Source of the DNA: Lachnospiraceae bacterium
Lineage (GTDB): Bacteria; Bacillota; Clostridia; Lachnospirales; Lachnospiraceae
DNA: 64,000 nt
Reading direction: 5' to 3'
Assembly: GCA_910574745.1 (NCBI GenBank)
Contig: CAJTCE010000022.1
Span: 1 to 64,000 of the forward strand
The notes beneath the pieces are model-generated. The model was not told where the DNA came from. It saw nothing but the letters and a program-made list of their open reading frames with translations, and made no database searches. Of the stretch, positions 17,127-26,406 are shown piece by piece (the stretch's first letter is position 1; each line of letters opens with the position of its first letter). The translations under genes and the position numbers were made by a program.

Positions 17127-18674
17127 ATGAACGAAGATTTACTGGTAATGTCCCAGATTACAAAAATATATTCCAATGGGGTCATGGCAAACGACAAAGT
17201 GGATTTTTCGGTAAAAGCAGGGGAAATTCATGCCCTTATGGGAGAAAACGGCGCAGGAAAATCGACTTTAATGAATATCCTTTACGGAGAGCATCAGCCG
17301 GAAGAGGGGGATATTTTTTTAGAGGGTAACAAGGTGAAAATAGGCTCTCCCAATGAGGCCATAGCCCTTGGCATCGGCATGGTACACCAGCATTTTATGT
17401 TAGTGCCTTCTCTCTCAGTCGCACAAAACATATATTTGGGAATGGAGCCCAGGAAAAACGGGCTGATCGATATGAAAACCATGATCGCACAGGCGGAGGA
17501 AATTGCGGAGAAATACAATTTTAAAATACAGACCACGGCCAGAGTGGCTGACATACCTGTGGGAATGAAGCAGAAGGTGGAAATTTTAAAGGCTCTTGCA
17601 AGAGGGGCGAAGATATTGATTTTAGACGAGCCGACGGCGGTACTGACGCCTCAGGAGACCGAGGAATTGTTCCACGAGTTAATGGAATTTAAGAAAAAAG
17701 GACATACCATTATTTTTATATCACATAAACTGAAAGAAATTAAGCAGATATGCGACCGCATCACCATTATGAAAAACGGGAGAAGCATGGGAACCTATAG
17801 CATGGGAGATATGGATGAAAGAAGTATTTCCAGACTGATGGTAGGAAGGGATGTAATTAAGACCGTTGAGAAAAAGAAGGCGAATCCTACGGAAACCATT
17901 TTGGAGGTTAAAAATCTTTCCTGTATTAATGAGGATGGGAAGCATGCTGTCAATAATATAAATTTGAAAGTACGTAGAGGCGAAATTCTGGGAATTGCGG
18001 GAGTGGAAGGAAACGGACAGTCCGAGTTCGTGGAATGTATCTCCGGCATGAGAAAGGATTATAAGGGCCATGTATCCATTTTAGGACAGTGCGTGGATAA
18101 GTTGAACATTAAAAAAATCAGAAAGGCCGGTCTTTCCCATATTTCCGAGGATAGAATGTCCTACGGTGTGGCTACGGAGGCTTCTATCAGCGACAACTTG
18201 ATTTCGGACAAGTTAGGAGAGAGCATGGTGGGCTGTGGTCCCATTTTAAGCAGCAAAAAGATTTCCAAATTGTCATCGGAGCTTGTGGAAAACTTTTTGA
18301 TCAAATGCAGCTCCTATAAGCAGCCGGTCAGCATGCTAAGCGGCGGCAATATGCAGAAGGTAGTTGTAGCCAGGGAATTTGCCAGGGAACCGGCGGTTAT
18401 GATCGCTAACCAGCCCTCCAGGGGCGTAGATGTAGGCGCCACGGAATTTATTCATAAGAAGCTGGTGGAAATACGGGATAAGGGTTCGGCAGTTTTACTG
18501 GTTTCCGCAGACTTAAATGAGGTTATGGAATTAAGCGATTCCCTTGCCGTATTTTATGGCGGAGAGGTTGTGGCATATTTTGAGGACAGCAAGAGTGTAA
18601 CGGAAGAGGAGTTAGGGTATTATATGCTGGGGCTTTCGAGACAGTCTGAAGAACAGATACAAAGATTAGGATAA
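17127..18674 (+). CDS. Nucleoside ABC importer ATP-binding protein (NupA/YufO-like)
   Basis: This 515-residue double-ATPase subunit carries a full N-terminal Walker A (GENGAGKST near residue 38), Walker B ILILDEPTAVLTPQE and H-loop FISHK. The C-terminal half is degenerate (GVEGNGQSE, SGGNMQKVVVAREFA, ANQPSRGVDVGA), as in RbsA- and NupA-type proteins. The Bmp-lipoprotein plus two-permease context points to nucleosides rather than ribose. The start is ATG 17127 after AAGGGAAGGTAGG. The permease gene follows after 16 bases. Confidence 0.93.
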   Translation: MNEDLLVMSQITKIYSNGVMANDKVDFSVKAGEIHALMGENGAGKSTLMNILYGEHQPEEGDIFLEGNKVKIGSPNEAIALGIGMVHQHFMLVPSLSVAQNIYLGMEPRKNGLIDMKTMIAQAEEIAEKYNFKIQTTARVADIPVGMKQKVEILKALARGAKILILDEPTAVLTPQETEELFHELMEFKKKGHTIIFISHKLKEIKQICDRITIMKNGRSMGTYSMGDMDERSISRLMVGRDVIKTVEKKKANPTETILEVKNLSCINEDGKHAVNNINLKVRRGEILGIAGVEGNGQSEFVECISGMRKDYKGHVSILGQCVDKLNIKKIRKAGLSHISEDRMSYGVATEASISDNLISDKLGESMVGCGPILSSKKISKLSSELVENFLIKCSSYKQPVSMLSGGNMQKVVVAREFAREPAVMIANQPSRGVDVGATEFIHKKLVEIRDKGSAVLLVSADLNEVMELSDSLAVFYGGEVVAYFEDSKSVTEEELGYYMLGLSRQSEEQIQRLG

Positions 18675-18690
18675 GAAAGCAGGTACTTTT

Positions 18691-19767
18691 ATGAATAAGA
18701 AGAGAGAAGCGATATTTCAATTTTTAAGTGTACTGATTGCCATTGCGGTAGCGCTTATAGTAACGTTTATCATTATTCTTTGCGTAAGCGATGAGCCTGT
18801 AGAGGCCTTAAAGACTTTCATTACAGGACCGCTTTCCACAAAGAGAAGAATCGGAAATGTGATTGAAGCCATGATACCCCTTATCTTTACGGGACTGGCT
18901 GCCTGTGTGATGTTTCAGGCAAAGCAGTTCAGCCTGATTGGAGACGGCTCTTTCCTGGTAGGCGCTCTGGCTACGGCAGTACTTTTGTTAAAATGTAACA
19001 TTCCCGCCGTTTTGGCTATATTCTTAGGCGTTTTAGTGGGAGGTATTGTAGGTGGAATCTGTGCCATTATTCCCGGTTTTTTAAAGGCGAAGTGGAACGC
19101 CAACGAATTTGTTGTATCCATGATGTTTAACTCCATATTGGAGTATTTCACGGTATTTGTACTGTTGAACTTTATCCGCGACCCGGGTTCCGGCTTTGTG
19201 GCGTCCTATCCTGTGCCGGAAAACGCTAAGCTTTCATCCTTTATTTCCAAAACAAATGTCCATACGGGGTTGTTTATCGCCTTGTTTATGGTAGTGATTA
19301 CGGCACTGTTTATGTATAAGACCAAGTGGGGCTACAGCATCCGCATGGTAGGAAAGAACCCCAAGTTTTCAAAATATTCAGGAATCAATACCTTCATGGT
19401 AATCTTTTCCTGTCAGATCATCGGCGGATTTATAGCAGGCCTTGGGGGAAGCGTGGAGCTCCTTGGCATGTATGACAGATTCCAGTGGCAGAGTACCCCG
19501 GGATACGGCTTTGACGGAATGACGGTTGCCATCTTAGCGGCAAACAATCCGGCATTGGTGCCCATCGGCGCCCTGTTCTTAGCCTACATCAGAGTGGGAA
19601 CCGACGTTATGGCAAGGGTTACCAGCGTTCCCAACGAGTCCGTAAACATTATACAGGGTATTATCATGCTTTTGATTACGGCCAGCGCGTTTTTGTCCAG
19701 AACAAAGCATAAGATGGTTATCCGCTCCGCAAAGGATGAACAGAAGAAAATGAAGGAGGTGGCTTAA
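18691..19767 (+). CDS. Nucleoside ABC importer permease (NupB/YufP-like)
   Basis: This 358-residue integral membrane subunit of the BPD_transp_2 family has an N-terminal membrane segment (12-35), a soluble loop with VEALKTFITGP, and further membrane segments containing GLAACVMFQAKQFSLIGDGSF, NANEFVVSMMFNSI, MVGKNPKFSKYSGI and GIAGLGG-like stretches. It pairs with the permease starting two bases downstream. The fold matches importers whose substrate is delivered by the Bmp-type lipoprotein. Confidence 0.92.
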   Translation: MNKKREAIFQFLSVLIAIAVALIVTFIIILCVSDEPVEALKTFITGPLSTKRRIGNVIEAMIPLIFTGLAACVMFQAKQFSLIGDGSFLVGALATAVLLLKCNIPAVLAIFLGVLVGGIVGGICAIIPGFLKAKWNANEFVVSMMFNSILEYFTVFVLLNFIRDPGSGFVASYPVPENAKLSSFISKTNVHTGLFIALFMVVITALFMYKTKWGYSIRMVGKNPKFSKYSGINTFMVIFSCQIIGGFIAGLGGSVELLGMYDRFQWQSTPGYGFDGMTVAILAANNPALVPIGALFLAYIRVGTDVMARVTSVPNESVNIIQGIIMLLITASAFLSRTKHKMVIRSAKDEQKKMKEVA

Positions 19768-19768
19768 T

Positions 19769-20728
19769 ATGCAGCAGTTATTTGATATTATCTTTACTAC
19801 CTCTTTTGCATATTCCATTTTAAGGGTCAGCACCCCTCTTATTTTAGCCGGTATGGCGGCGTTAGTTTCTGAACGCGCCGGCGTTGCCAATATTGCCATT
19901 GAAGGTATGATGTTAATAAGCGCTTTAACAGGCGTGGTAGTTTCCGCAAAGACCCAGAGCTGCTTTTTGGGAGTTTCCGGGGGAGTCATAGCGGGAATTC
20001 TGGTATCGTTGGTATTGGCGTATTTTATCTTACAGCTTAAGGCAAACAACATTATGTGCGGCCTTGCCATCAATGCCATTGCAAAGGGCGGTACGGTTTT
20101 TGTACTCTATTTGTTGACGGGAAGCAAAGGCGCTTCCACAGCATTAAACAGCGCTACGGTGCCTAAAATCGACATTCCCCTGATTAAGGATATTCCGATT
20201 TTGGGAGAGATTATTTCGGGACAGAGCATTTTGACTTACCTTGCCATCATCATGGTTGCCCTGATGCATGTTTTCATTTTTAAAACCCGTATGGGAATCA
20301 GGATCAGTGCGGTGGGAGAAAATGAAAAAGCGGTGGATTCCGTAGGTATCAGCGTGGCAAAGACCCGTTACATTGCGCTTTTGATCAGCGGATTTTTCTC
20401 AGGCCTTGCCGGGGTATTCCTTTCCATGAGTTATATGAGCGGATTTACGGCAAACATGACCTCCGGAAGAGGCTTTATCGCTTTAGCTGCCAACTCCATG
20501 GGACAAAACACGCCATGGGGAACCTTAGCGGCGGCGTTAATCTTCGGAGCGGCGGATTCTGCAGCCAACTATTTACAGGTGCTTGCAGTGCCTGCACAGT
20601 TTATCCAGATGATTCCTTATGTGACGACTATTTTGGGAATTACCCTGTACTCTATTTACAGAGGCAGAAAAGAGAAGAAACTGAAAATGAAAATGTTAAA
20701 CCATCAGGAAGAGGCGCAGAGCGCATAA
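19769..20728 (+). CDS. Nucleoside ABC importer permease (NupC/YufQ-like)
   Basis: This second permease (319 residues) has eight or so membrane segments and family motifs: TPLILAGMAALVSERAGVAN near residue 20, NIAIEGMMLISA, VGENEKAVDSVGISV and GFFSGLAGVFLSM. Its start codon is one base after the stop of the previous permease gene, so the two are translated together. The gene ends 78 bases before the nucleoside hydrolase, linking uptake to cleavage. Confidence 0.92.
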   Translation: MQQLFDIIFTTSFAYSILRVSTPLILAGMAALVSERAGVANIAIEGMMLISALTGVVVSAKTQSCFLGVSGGVIAGILVSLVLAYFILQLKANNIMCGLAINAIAKGGTVFVLYLLTGSKGASTALNSATVPKIDIPLIKDIPILGEIISGQSILTYLAIIMVALMHVFIFKTRMGIRISAVGENEKAVDSVGISVAKTRYIALLISGFFSGLAGVFLSMSYMSGFTANMTSGRGFIALAANSMGQNTPWGTLAAALIFGAADSAANYLQVLAVPAQFIQMIPYVTTILGITLYSIYRGRKEKKLKMKMLNHQEEAQSA

Positions 20729-20806
20729 AACGATACAGACATAAAAGAAGCATGTCAGAATGTGCGGAAAATAGAAATATGCAGAAGCAGAAAGGATGAT
20801 AGAAGA

Positions 20807-21736
20807 ATGAAGAAAATCCCCATCGTTATGGATTGTGACCCGGGCAGTGACGACGCCCTTGCGATTCTTATGGTGCATGCGGCGGAAAATATTGATTTAA
20901 GGGCTATTACAACCGTAGCCGGAAATCTCAACAGGGAAATAACGGCAAAGAATGCCCTGGACATTGTGGAATACTTTAATATTGGCGTGCCTGTGGCAAA
21001 GGGCAGCTATCCCATTATGAAGAAATTTGAAGCCCTTGATATTTCCATTATGGGAGCGGGCGGTCTTGGCAATGCGGTGCTTCCCGAGGCTAAGGGAGAG
21101 TACAGCCCTTACAATTCGGTGGAGCTTTTGCACAGAGAGATTCAAAAGGCTCCTGGAGAAATCGTCATTTTGGCCACAGGTCCCTTGACCAATGTGGCGC
21201 TGCTTCTGTCGGTTTATTTAGAGGACAGGGAGTTGATAAAAGAGATTGTTATAATGGGTGGAGCCGTATATGACGGGAATCATACCCCCAGAACCGAATT
21301 CAACATCTATACGGATGCGGAAGCGGCAAAAATTGTATTCCAGTCGGGGATTCCCATTAAGATGATCGGAACGGATGTAACCTATGGCACGCCTGTAACA
21401 AAAAAGGATCTGGAATGTCTTTTATCCAACGATAAACGGGTTTCCAAATTTATCGGGGATCTGATGTTTTATCCGGGAGATGAAAGCCGTCCCTTCCCTG
21501 AAGAGGGAGTATTTATTTGGGACGGACTTGCGGCGGCAGCCTTAATCTGCCCGGAATGTATGGAATACAAACATGTCTATGTGGATGTGGAGACAAGAGG
21601 AGAGCTGACCTACGGAGAAACCGTGGCGGATATGAATCATTATTTGAAGAAGGCTCCCAACACACACATTGCCATGGAGTGTAAAAAGTATATGTTTTTA
21701 TCCCTGCTGCAAAAAACCATTGAAGCTATAGAATAG
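20807..21736 (+). CDS. Inosine-uridine-preferring nucleoside hydrolase family protein (copy 1)
   Basis: The enzyme hydrolyses the N-glycosidic bond of ribonucleosides to base plus ribose. Seen: the N-terminal calcium-binding cluster DCDPGSDDA (canonical DxDPGxDDA), AITTVAGN, ILATGPLTNVA, IVIMGGA and EFNIYTDAEAAKIV, and 309 residues as expected. An in-frame GTG at 20762 exists, but AAAGGATG before ATG 20807 supports the later start. It closes block A, so imported nucleosides would be split here. A second, clearly different copy lies at 36499. Confidence 0.93.
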   Translation: MKKIPIVMDCDPGSDDALAILMVHAAENIDLRAITTVAGNLNREITAKNALDIVEYFNIGVPVAKGSYPIMKKFEALDISIMGAGGLGNAVLPEAKGEYSPYNSVELLHREIQKAPGEIVILATGPLTNVALLLSVYLEDRELIKEIVIMGGAVYDGNHTPRTEFNIYTDAEAAKIVFQSGIPIKMIGTDVTYGTPVTKKDLECLLSNDKRVSKFIGDLMFYPGDESRPFPEEGVFIWDGLAAAALICPECMEYKHVYVDVETRGELTYGETVADMNHYLKKAPNTHIAMECKKYMFLSLLQKTIEAIE

Positions 21737-21740
21737 ATAC

Positions 21741-21950
21741 TAACAGTTGTGAAAACACACAAATAGTTGCAATAATAAACAAATAGCCTTACAAATGGAT
21801 GGCCGCTGAAGAAACAAAAAGTTGTAGAACAAACAAATAGTATTAAAATTGACAGACTGGTTGTATGAAACATATACTAATTGTACTGAAAACACACTAA
21901 TAGTATCAAGAACATACAATTGGCTGCAAAAACAACAAACAGTTGCGCAT
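21741..21950 (+). repeat. About eleven degenerate 20-bp tandem repeats
   Basis: Copies of roughly WAATAGTTGTANNAAACANA begin near 21741, 21761, 21781, 21817, 21835, 21858, 21878, 21898, 21918 and 21937, spaced 18-23 bases and mostly 20, with one decayed copy around 21800. The spacing is about two helical turns. The promoter at 21849-21878 lies inside the array. It is too degenerate for CRISPR and has no spacers. Confidence 0.6.
21849..21878 (+). promoter_or_regulatory. Promoter of block B inside the repeat array
   Basis: TTGACA (21849-21854) and TATACT (21873-21878) are 18 bases apart, about 100 bases before the M42 gene. Its place within the 20-bp repeats suggests regulation by a protein that binds several phased sites, perhaps the DeoR regulator. 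Confidence 0.65.
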
Positions 21951-21977
21951 AAATAAAAAAGAAAAGGGGCCCTTTAT

Positions 21978-23075
21978 ATGGAACGAGCAGACCTGAAAGC
22001 AAAATTAAAGGAATATATGGAGATTCCAAGACTTTCCGGCTATGAAAGCCTGATGGCGGAACGATTCTCCGAGGATATGAAGAAATATACGGATTCGGTT
22101 GAAACTGATAAGCTGGGGAACGTGATCGCCACGTTTCCCGGTACGGATAAAAAGACGCCATCCATTATGGTGTTTGCCCATATGGATACCATCGGTTTTG
22201 TCATAACCTGTATTACTCCCGACGGCTTTTTAAAGGTCGACAGGGTAGGGGGCGTTCCCGAAAAGGTGCTTCAGGGTCTTGGCGTCAGGGTAGGAAGCGA
22301 GGATGGCAGGTATTATCCCGGCGTGTTCGGCATGAAATCCTATCATGTGCTGACGCAGGCTGATAAGGAAAAAGCGGACGGAATTTCCAGCCTCTCCATA
22401 GATATGGGGGCGGCCAGTGCAAAGGAAGTAAGAAGTCTCGGCATTCAGGTGGGATGTCCCGTAGTTTACGATACCTTTTTTAAGGAATTTCTAAATGACA
22501 GAATTTGCGGTTCTTATATGGATGATGCTTCGGGACTTACTACCCTGTGCCAGATCGGAGAGGCTTTAAGCAGTACACCCCATAAGGCTGACGTTTATCT
22601 GGTGGGAACCGTTATGGAGGAATATAATGCCAGAGGCGCCATGTTGGCCCAGAGAACGGTTCACGCGGATATGGCAATCTGTCTCTTGGGAGCAGGAGCG
22701 GGAGATACCCCGGATTTAAAGGGGACAAATAATGTTTCCCTGGGAAAGGGCGTGTCCGTTAATATGTTTAACTTCCACGGTAAGGGAACCCTAAACGGAA
22801 ACATCATTCCTGCGCCTATGAGAGAGCATTTGAAGAAGGCGGCCGAAAAGACGGGCATCAATATTCAAAGACAGGCCGCAAGGGGCGCTTTAAGCGATAC
22901 GGCATATTTACAGCTTGAGGACGGATATGTTCCCTGCCTGGATATGGGAACCCCTGACAGATACAGCCACAGCCCCATGGAAATGCTGGATTTAAAGGAT
23001 TTGGAAAAGACCGGAGAACTGGTTACGGAATTTATTATGGGAATTGATGAAAATTTCCGGCTTGAAAGATTTTGA
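21978..23075 (+). CDS. M42-family metallopeptidase-like protein
   Basis: The 365-residue protein has the M42/M20 metal-site pattern: FAHMDTIG near residue 68, YMDDASGL near 177, VMEEYNARGA near 213 and a late GTPDRYSHSPMEM. M42 enzymes are dimetal aminopeptidases, or in some cases endoglucanases or deacylases, and commonly form large hollow complexes. No signal peptide is seen, so it acts in the cytosol. AAAGGGG precedes the ATG. In this nucleoside locus it may remove an acyl or aminoacyl group from a substrate, which is speculation. It is the first gene of block B. Confidence 0.88.
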   Translation: MERADLKAKLKEYMEIPRLSGYESLMAERFSEDMKKYTDSVETDKLGNVIATFPGTDKKTPSIMVFAHMDTIGFVITCITPDGFLKVDRVGGVPEKVLQGLGVRVGSEDGRYYPGVFGMKSYHVLTQADKEKADGISSLSIDMGAASAKEVRSLGIQVGCPVVYDTFFKEFLNDRICGSYMDDASGLTTLCQIGEALSSTPHKADVYLVGTVMEEYNARGAMLAQRTVHADMAICLLGAGAGDTPDLKGTNNVSLGKGVSVNMFNFHGKGTLNGNIIPAPMREHLKKAAEKTGINIQRQAARGALSDTAYLQLEDGYVPCLDMGTPDRYSHSPMEMLDLKDLEKTGELVTEFIMGIDENFRLERF

Positions 23076-23155
23076 GATTTGTAAGCACGAGAAATTTTGA
23101 AACTTTATAGAATTTGAAACATTTTGATCTTTGACAGGAAAGGAGCGGATATTCA

Positions 23156-23899
23156 ATGAAAAAAGTATTATTGGCAGGAGAATCATGGATGAGTTATACC
23201 ACCCATGTAAAGGGCTTTGACAGCTTTTATACATCTACCTATGAAACAGGGGAAAAGTGGCTGGTTGCCGCTTTGGATAAAAAGGGCTATGAGGTTACTT
23301 TTCTCCCCAATCATCTGGCAGCAGATCAGTTTCCGTTTACCATGGAGGAACTCAAAAAATTTGATTGTGTGATTCTTTCGGATATCGGCTCCAATACCCT
23401 GCTGCTTCCTTCAGCTACCTTTTCAAAAAGCCTTAAGATGCCCGACCGCACAAAGCTGATTCGGGATTATGTGCTGGAAGGCGGTTCGCTGTTAATGATA
23501 GGCGGATATCTGACCTTTTCCGGTGTGGATGCAAAAGGAAAATGGCACGATACGCCGGTTCAGGAGGTCCTTCCCGTGGAAGTACTGACTGTGGATGACA
23601 GAATGGAACGGTGTGCAGGGGTAAAGCCTGTAACGGTTAAGGAGCATGGGGCTTTAAAGGAAATAAAGGGAGAGTGGCCCGATGTTTTGGGCTACAATAA
23701 GACTGTTGCGAAGCCCGAGGCGGAAGTAGTGGCTTTGGTGGAAGAGAATCCTTTTATCGCCCTCGGAAGCTACGGAAAAGGAAGAAGCGCGGCATTTACC
23801 ACAGACTGCGCACCTCATTGGGCGCCGCCGGAATTCTGTGAATGGGAATATTACGATAAGCTTTGGCAGGGAATTGTGGACTGGCTGACTGAAAAATAA
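23156..23899 (+). CDS. Glutamine amidotransferase-like (GATase1/ThuA-like) protein
   Basis: The 247-residue product begins KKVLLAGESWMSYTTHVKGFD, a signature of the putative class I GATase-like family (PF07090-type). It continues with a flavodoxin-like fold: CVILSDIGSNT, YVLEGGSLLMIGGYLTFSG, and the C-terminal GKGRSAAFTTDCAPHWAPPEF. No nucleophile-elbow Cys of a true glutaminase is obvious at the usual place, so classical amidotransferase activity is doubtful. Function is unknown. AAGGAGCGG gives a strong ribosome binding site, and the FGGY kinase gene begins 13 bases downstream. Confidence 0.8.
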   Translation: MKKVLLAGESWMSYTTHVKGFDSFYTSTYETGEKWLVAALDKKGYEVTFLPNHLAADQFPFTMEELKKFDCVILSDIGSNTLLLPSATFSKSLKMPDRTKLIRDYVLEGGSLLMIGGYLTFSGVDAKGKWHDTPVQEVLPVEVLTVDDRMERCAGVKPVTVKEHGALKEIKGEWPDVLGYNKTVAKPEAEVVALVEENPFIALGSYGKGRSAAFTTDCAPHWAPPEFCEWEYYDKLWQGIVDWLTEK

Positions 23900-23912
23900 A
23901 GAGGTGCATTGG

Positions 23913-25418
23913 ATGAAGCGGGATATTTTAGTGGGAATCGATTTGGGAACCACCAGCTTAAGAGTAGGCTTTTACGATAAAGAAGGAAATAACCACGGCT
24001 TTTCTGTGGCGGATTATGATTTAATTCATCCCCATAACACCTGGGTGGAGCAAAGAATCGAGGATTGGATGACTGCTCTTGGTACTGCCTTAAGATCCGG
24101 TATGGAAAAGTTTCATATTGCTAAAGAACAGATTCTGGGTCTTTCCATAGGTTCCACCTGCTGCAGCGTTGTGGTATGTGACAGGGAGGGAAATCCCTAC
24201 AGGAACTGTATTATGTGGATGGACATCCGCGCCACAAAGGAAGCGGAAGAAATTGCGGCGCTTACAGATGAGCATTTATCGGCGGAGTGGATGCCCTGCA
24301 AGCTTTTGTGGCTGAAAAAGAATGAACCGGATATTTATGAAAAGGCGGAGGTTTTCTGCGAATGTCAGGATTACCTGACCTTTGTTCTGACGGGAAAATG
24401 GTCTGTCAATATCAATACGGCATGCAACTGGGGGTATAATGCGGATGAAAAAGGCTTTCCCCGGTGGTTCTATGATAAAATCGGACTTTCCGACGCCATA
24501 GAGCGTTTTCCGAAGGAAAATTGCTATGCGGTAGGCGACCTTATCGGAACGTTGACAGATGAATGTGCCGACAGGCTGGGACTTTTGCCTGACACTCTCG
24601 CAGCCCAGGGCGGAGTGGATTCTTCCATCGGGATTTTGGGCATGGGCGTTTATGAAGAGGGAAAAGTGGCTTTGATGACAGGCTCCTCCAATCTGACCAT
24701 GCTTCTTACAAAGGAAATGATGTTTTCGGAGAGCACTATCAATGCAGGTCCCCATCATTTAATAAAAGGATTTTATACTTCTTTCAGAGGGCAGCTTTGT
24801 TCCAACTCCATTATCGAGTGGTTTCGGAAAGAAATTGCAAAGGAAACAGATTCCAAAGCCTTTTTTGCAAGAATGGAGGAAGCCGTTAAAGAAGTTCCCG
24901 TTGGCAGCAGAGGGCTTCTTACTCTGGATTATTTCCAGGGGAACCGTCATCCTCATTATGACACTCGTGTCAGAGGGATGATGTACGGACTTTCCTTAGA
25001 GCATACCCAGGCTGATATTTACCGCAGCATTTTGGAGAGCATTTCCTACGGGACGGAAAATCTTTTAGAGCAGTACCGCAAGGCAGGATTTCCCGTAAAG
25101 GAAATCAATATATCCGGAGGCACTACCAATTCCGATGTTTTCATGCAGATTCAGGCGGATGTAAGCAATGTGCGCATTAATGTGCCGCAGGACTGCCAGT
25201 CGGTATGTATGGGCGCGGCCATCTGTGTTGCCGTTGCCGCAGGGCTTTATGAGAGCCTGCAGGAGGCGGTAAAGCATATGGTGCGTTACAAAAAGGTTGT
25301 AAAACCCAATGAGGAAAACCATAAGATTTACCACGAATATTTTAAACAGTATCTTGAGATTTATCCCATGATGAAGGAATGGATGCATAAAACCTCAGAT
25401 TTGAACCTGAAGCAATGA
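23913..25418 (+). CDS. FGGY-family carbohydrate kinase (copy 1)
   Basis: This 501-residue sugar kinase of the FGGY family has the phosphate-1 motif GIDLGTTSLRVGFYD, WMDIRATKEAE, an adenosine-binding region GGVDSSIGILGMG, and C-terminal ISGGTTNSDVFMQIQADV followed by GAAICVAVAAG. The family includes ribulo-, xylulo-, glycero- and fuculokinases, and the substrate cannot be assigned from sequence. ATG 23913 has AGAGG eight bases before it and is preferred over GTG 23904. In this locus it would phosphorylate a sugar or ketose freed from a nucleoside. Confidence 0.9.
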   Translation: MKRDILVGIDLGTTSLRVGFYDKEGNNHGFSVADYDLIHPHNTWVEQRIEDWMTALGTALRSGMEKFHIAKEQILGLSIGSTCCSVVVCDREGNPYRNCIMWMDIRATKEAEEIAALTDEHLSAEWMPCKLLWLKKNEPDIYEKAEVFCECQDYLTFVLTGKWSVNINTACNWGYNADEKGFPRWFYDKIGLSDAIERFPKENCYAVGDLIGTLTDECADRLGLLPDTLAAQGGVDSSIGILGMGVYEEGKVALMTGSSNLTMLLTKEMMFSESTINAGPHHLIKGFYTSFRGQLCSNSIIEWFRKEIAKETDSKAFFARMEEAVKEVPVGSRGLLTLDYFQGNRHPHYDTRVRGMMYGLSLEHTQADIYRSILESISYGTENLLEQYRKAGFPVKEINISGGTTNSDVFMQIQADVSNVRINVPQDCQSVCMGAAICVAVAAGLYESLQEAVKHMVRYKKVVKPNEENHKIYHEYFKQYLEIYPMMKEWMHKTSDLNLKQ

Positions 25419-25509
25419 AGAAGGGCATGGCCCGGGCATTAGAACGGATGCAAAGGACATGGAAATTGATCATGAACATATAAAATACTGGAAAGATGAA
25501 GAATAAGAG

Positions 25510-26406
25510 GTGATACAAATAAAGATTCTTGATTTCGGATCATTAAATTATGATTATGTATACGGCGTAGAGCATATGGTAGCTCCCGGAGAGACCATTT
25601 CTTCCCTGGATATGGAAATATTCTGCGGAGGAAAGGGTTTAAACCAGGCGATAGCTGCCGCCAGAGCGGGCGCAGAGGTGTTTATGGCGGGCATGGTAGG
25701 AAAAGACGGCCAGCTTTTTATGGATATTTGTAAGGAAAACGGAATTGACTCATCTTTCATCAGACAGGTTCCGGGAAAGAGCGGCCATGCCATTATCCAG
25801 TTAGACCAAAACGGACAGAACAGCATTCTCTTATATGGCGGCAGCAACCGTCAGATGACAAAGGAATATGTGGATGAGGTTTTAAACAATTTTGAAAAAG
25901 GAGACCTGCTTCTTTTGCAGAATGAAATCAATCTGCTTTCCTATATTATTGACAAGGCCTATGAAAAAGGGATGCGTATTCTTTTAAATCCCTCTCCCTA
26001 CGATGAAAAGTTAGCGGCCTGCGACCTTACAAAGGTTTCTGTCTTCCTGATCAATGAAATTGAAGGGGAACAGATGGCTGGGGAAAAGGAGCCGGACAAA
26101 ATCCTTGATGCGCTGACAGAAAAATATCCTGAGGCGGAGATCATGCTGACCTTAGGTTCCAAAGGCTCCGTATACTGCCGTATGGGAGAAAGATATAAAC
26201 AGGATATCTACAAGGTAAAGGCTGTGGATACCACGGCGGCAGGCGATACCTTTACCGGCTATTTTGCAGCATCCTTATTAAAGGGAATGCCAATAGAAGA
26301 GACTTTGAAAAAATGTGCCAAAGCATCGGCTGTTGCGGTTTCCAGAAAAGGAGCTGCAGATTCCATTCCAAGAGAAGAGGAAGTGGACGGCTATGAGCTC
26401 CTATAA
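25510..26406 (+). CDS. PfkB-family (ribokinase-like) sugar kinase
   Basis: This 298-residue PfkB kinase has FGSLNYDYVY at the N-terminus, FCGGKGLNQAIAAARAG (the GGKGxNQA ribokinase signature) near residue 39, NPSPYD, and the C-terminal anion-hole and catalytic motif DTTAAGDTFTGYF. Ribokinase is the best guess and would phosphorylate ribose released by the hydrolases. The start is odd. GTG 25510 has a poor ribosome binding site, whereas AGAGGTGAT is ideally placed for the ATA at 25519, where homologues would have ATG (then KILDFGSLN). The 3' end overlaps the MFS gene by 14 bases. Confidence 0.9.
   Translation: MIQIKILDFGSLNYDYVYGVEHMVAPGETISSLDMEIFCGGKGLNQAIAAARAGAEVFMAGMVGKDGQLFMDICKENGIDSSFIRQVPGKSGHAIIQLDQNGQNSILLYGGSNRQMTKEYVDEVLNNFEKGDLLLLQNEINLLSYIIDKAYEKGMRILLNPSPYDEKLAACDLTKVSVFLINEIEGEQMAGEKEPDKILDALTEKYPEAEIMLTLGSKGSVYCRMGERYKQDIYKVKAVDTTAAGDTFTGYFAASLLKGMPIEETLKKCAKASAVAVSRKGAADSIPREEEVDGYELL

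Noticed and set aside
21741-21950. Possible CRISPR array
   Set aside because: The 20-bp units are degenerate and directly adjacent with no unique spacers, and there are no cas genes in the window.
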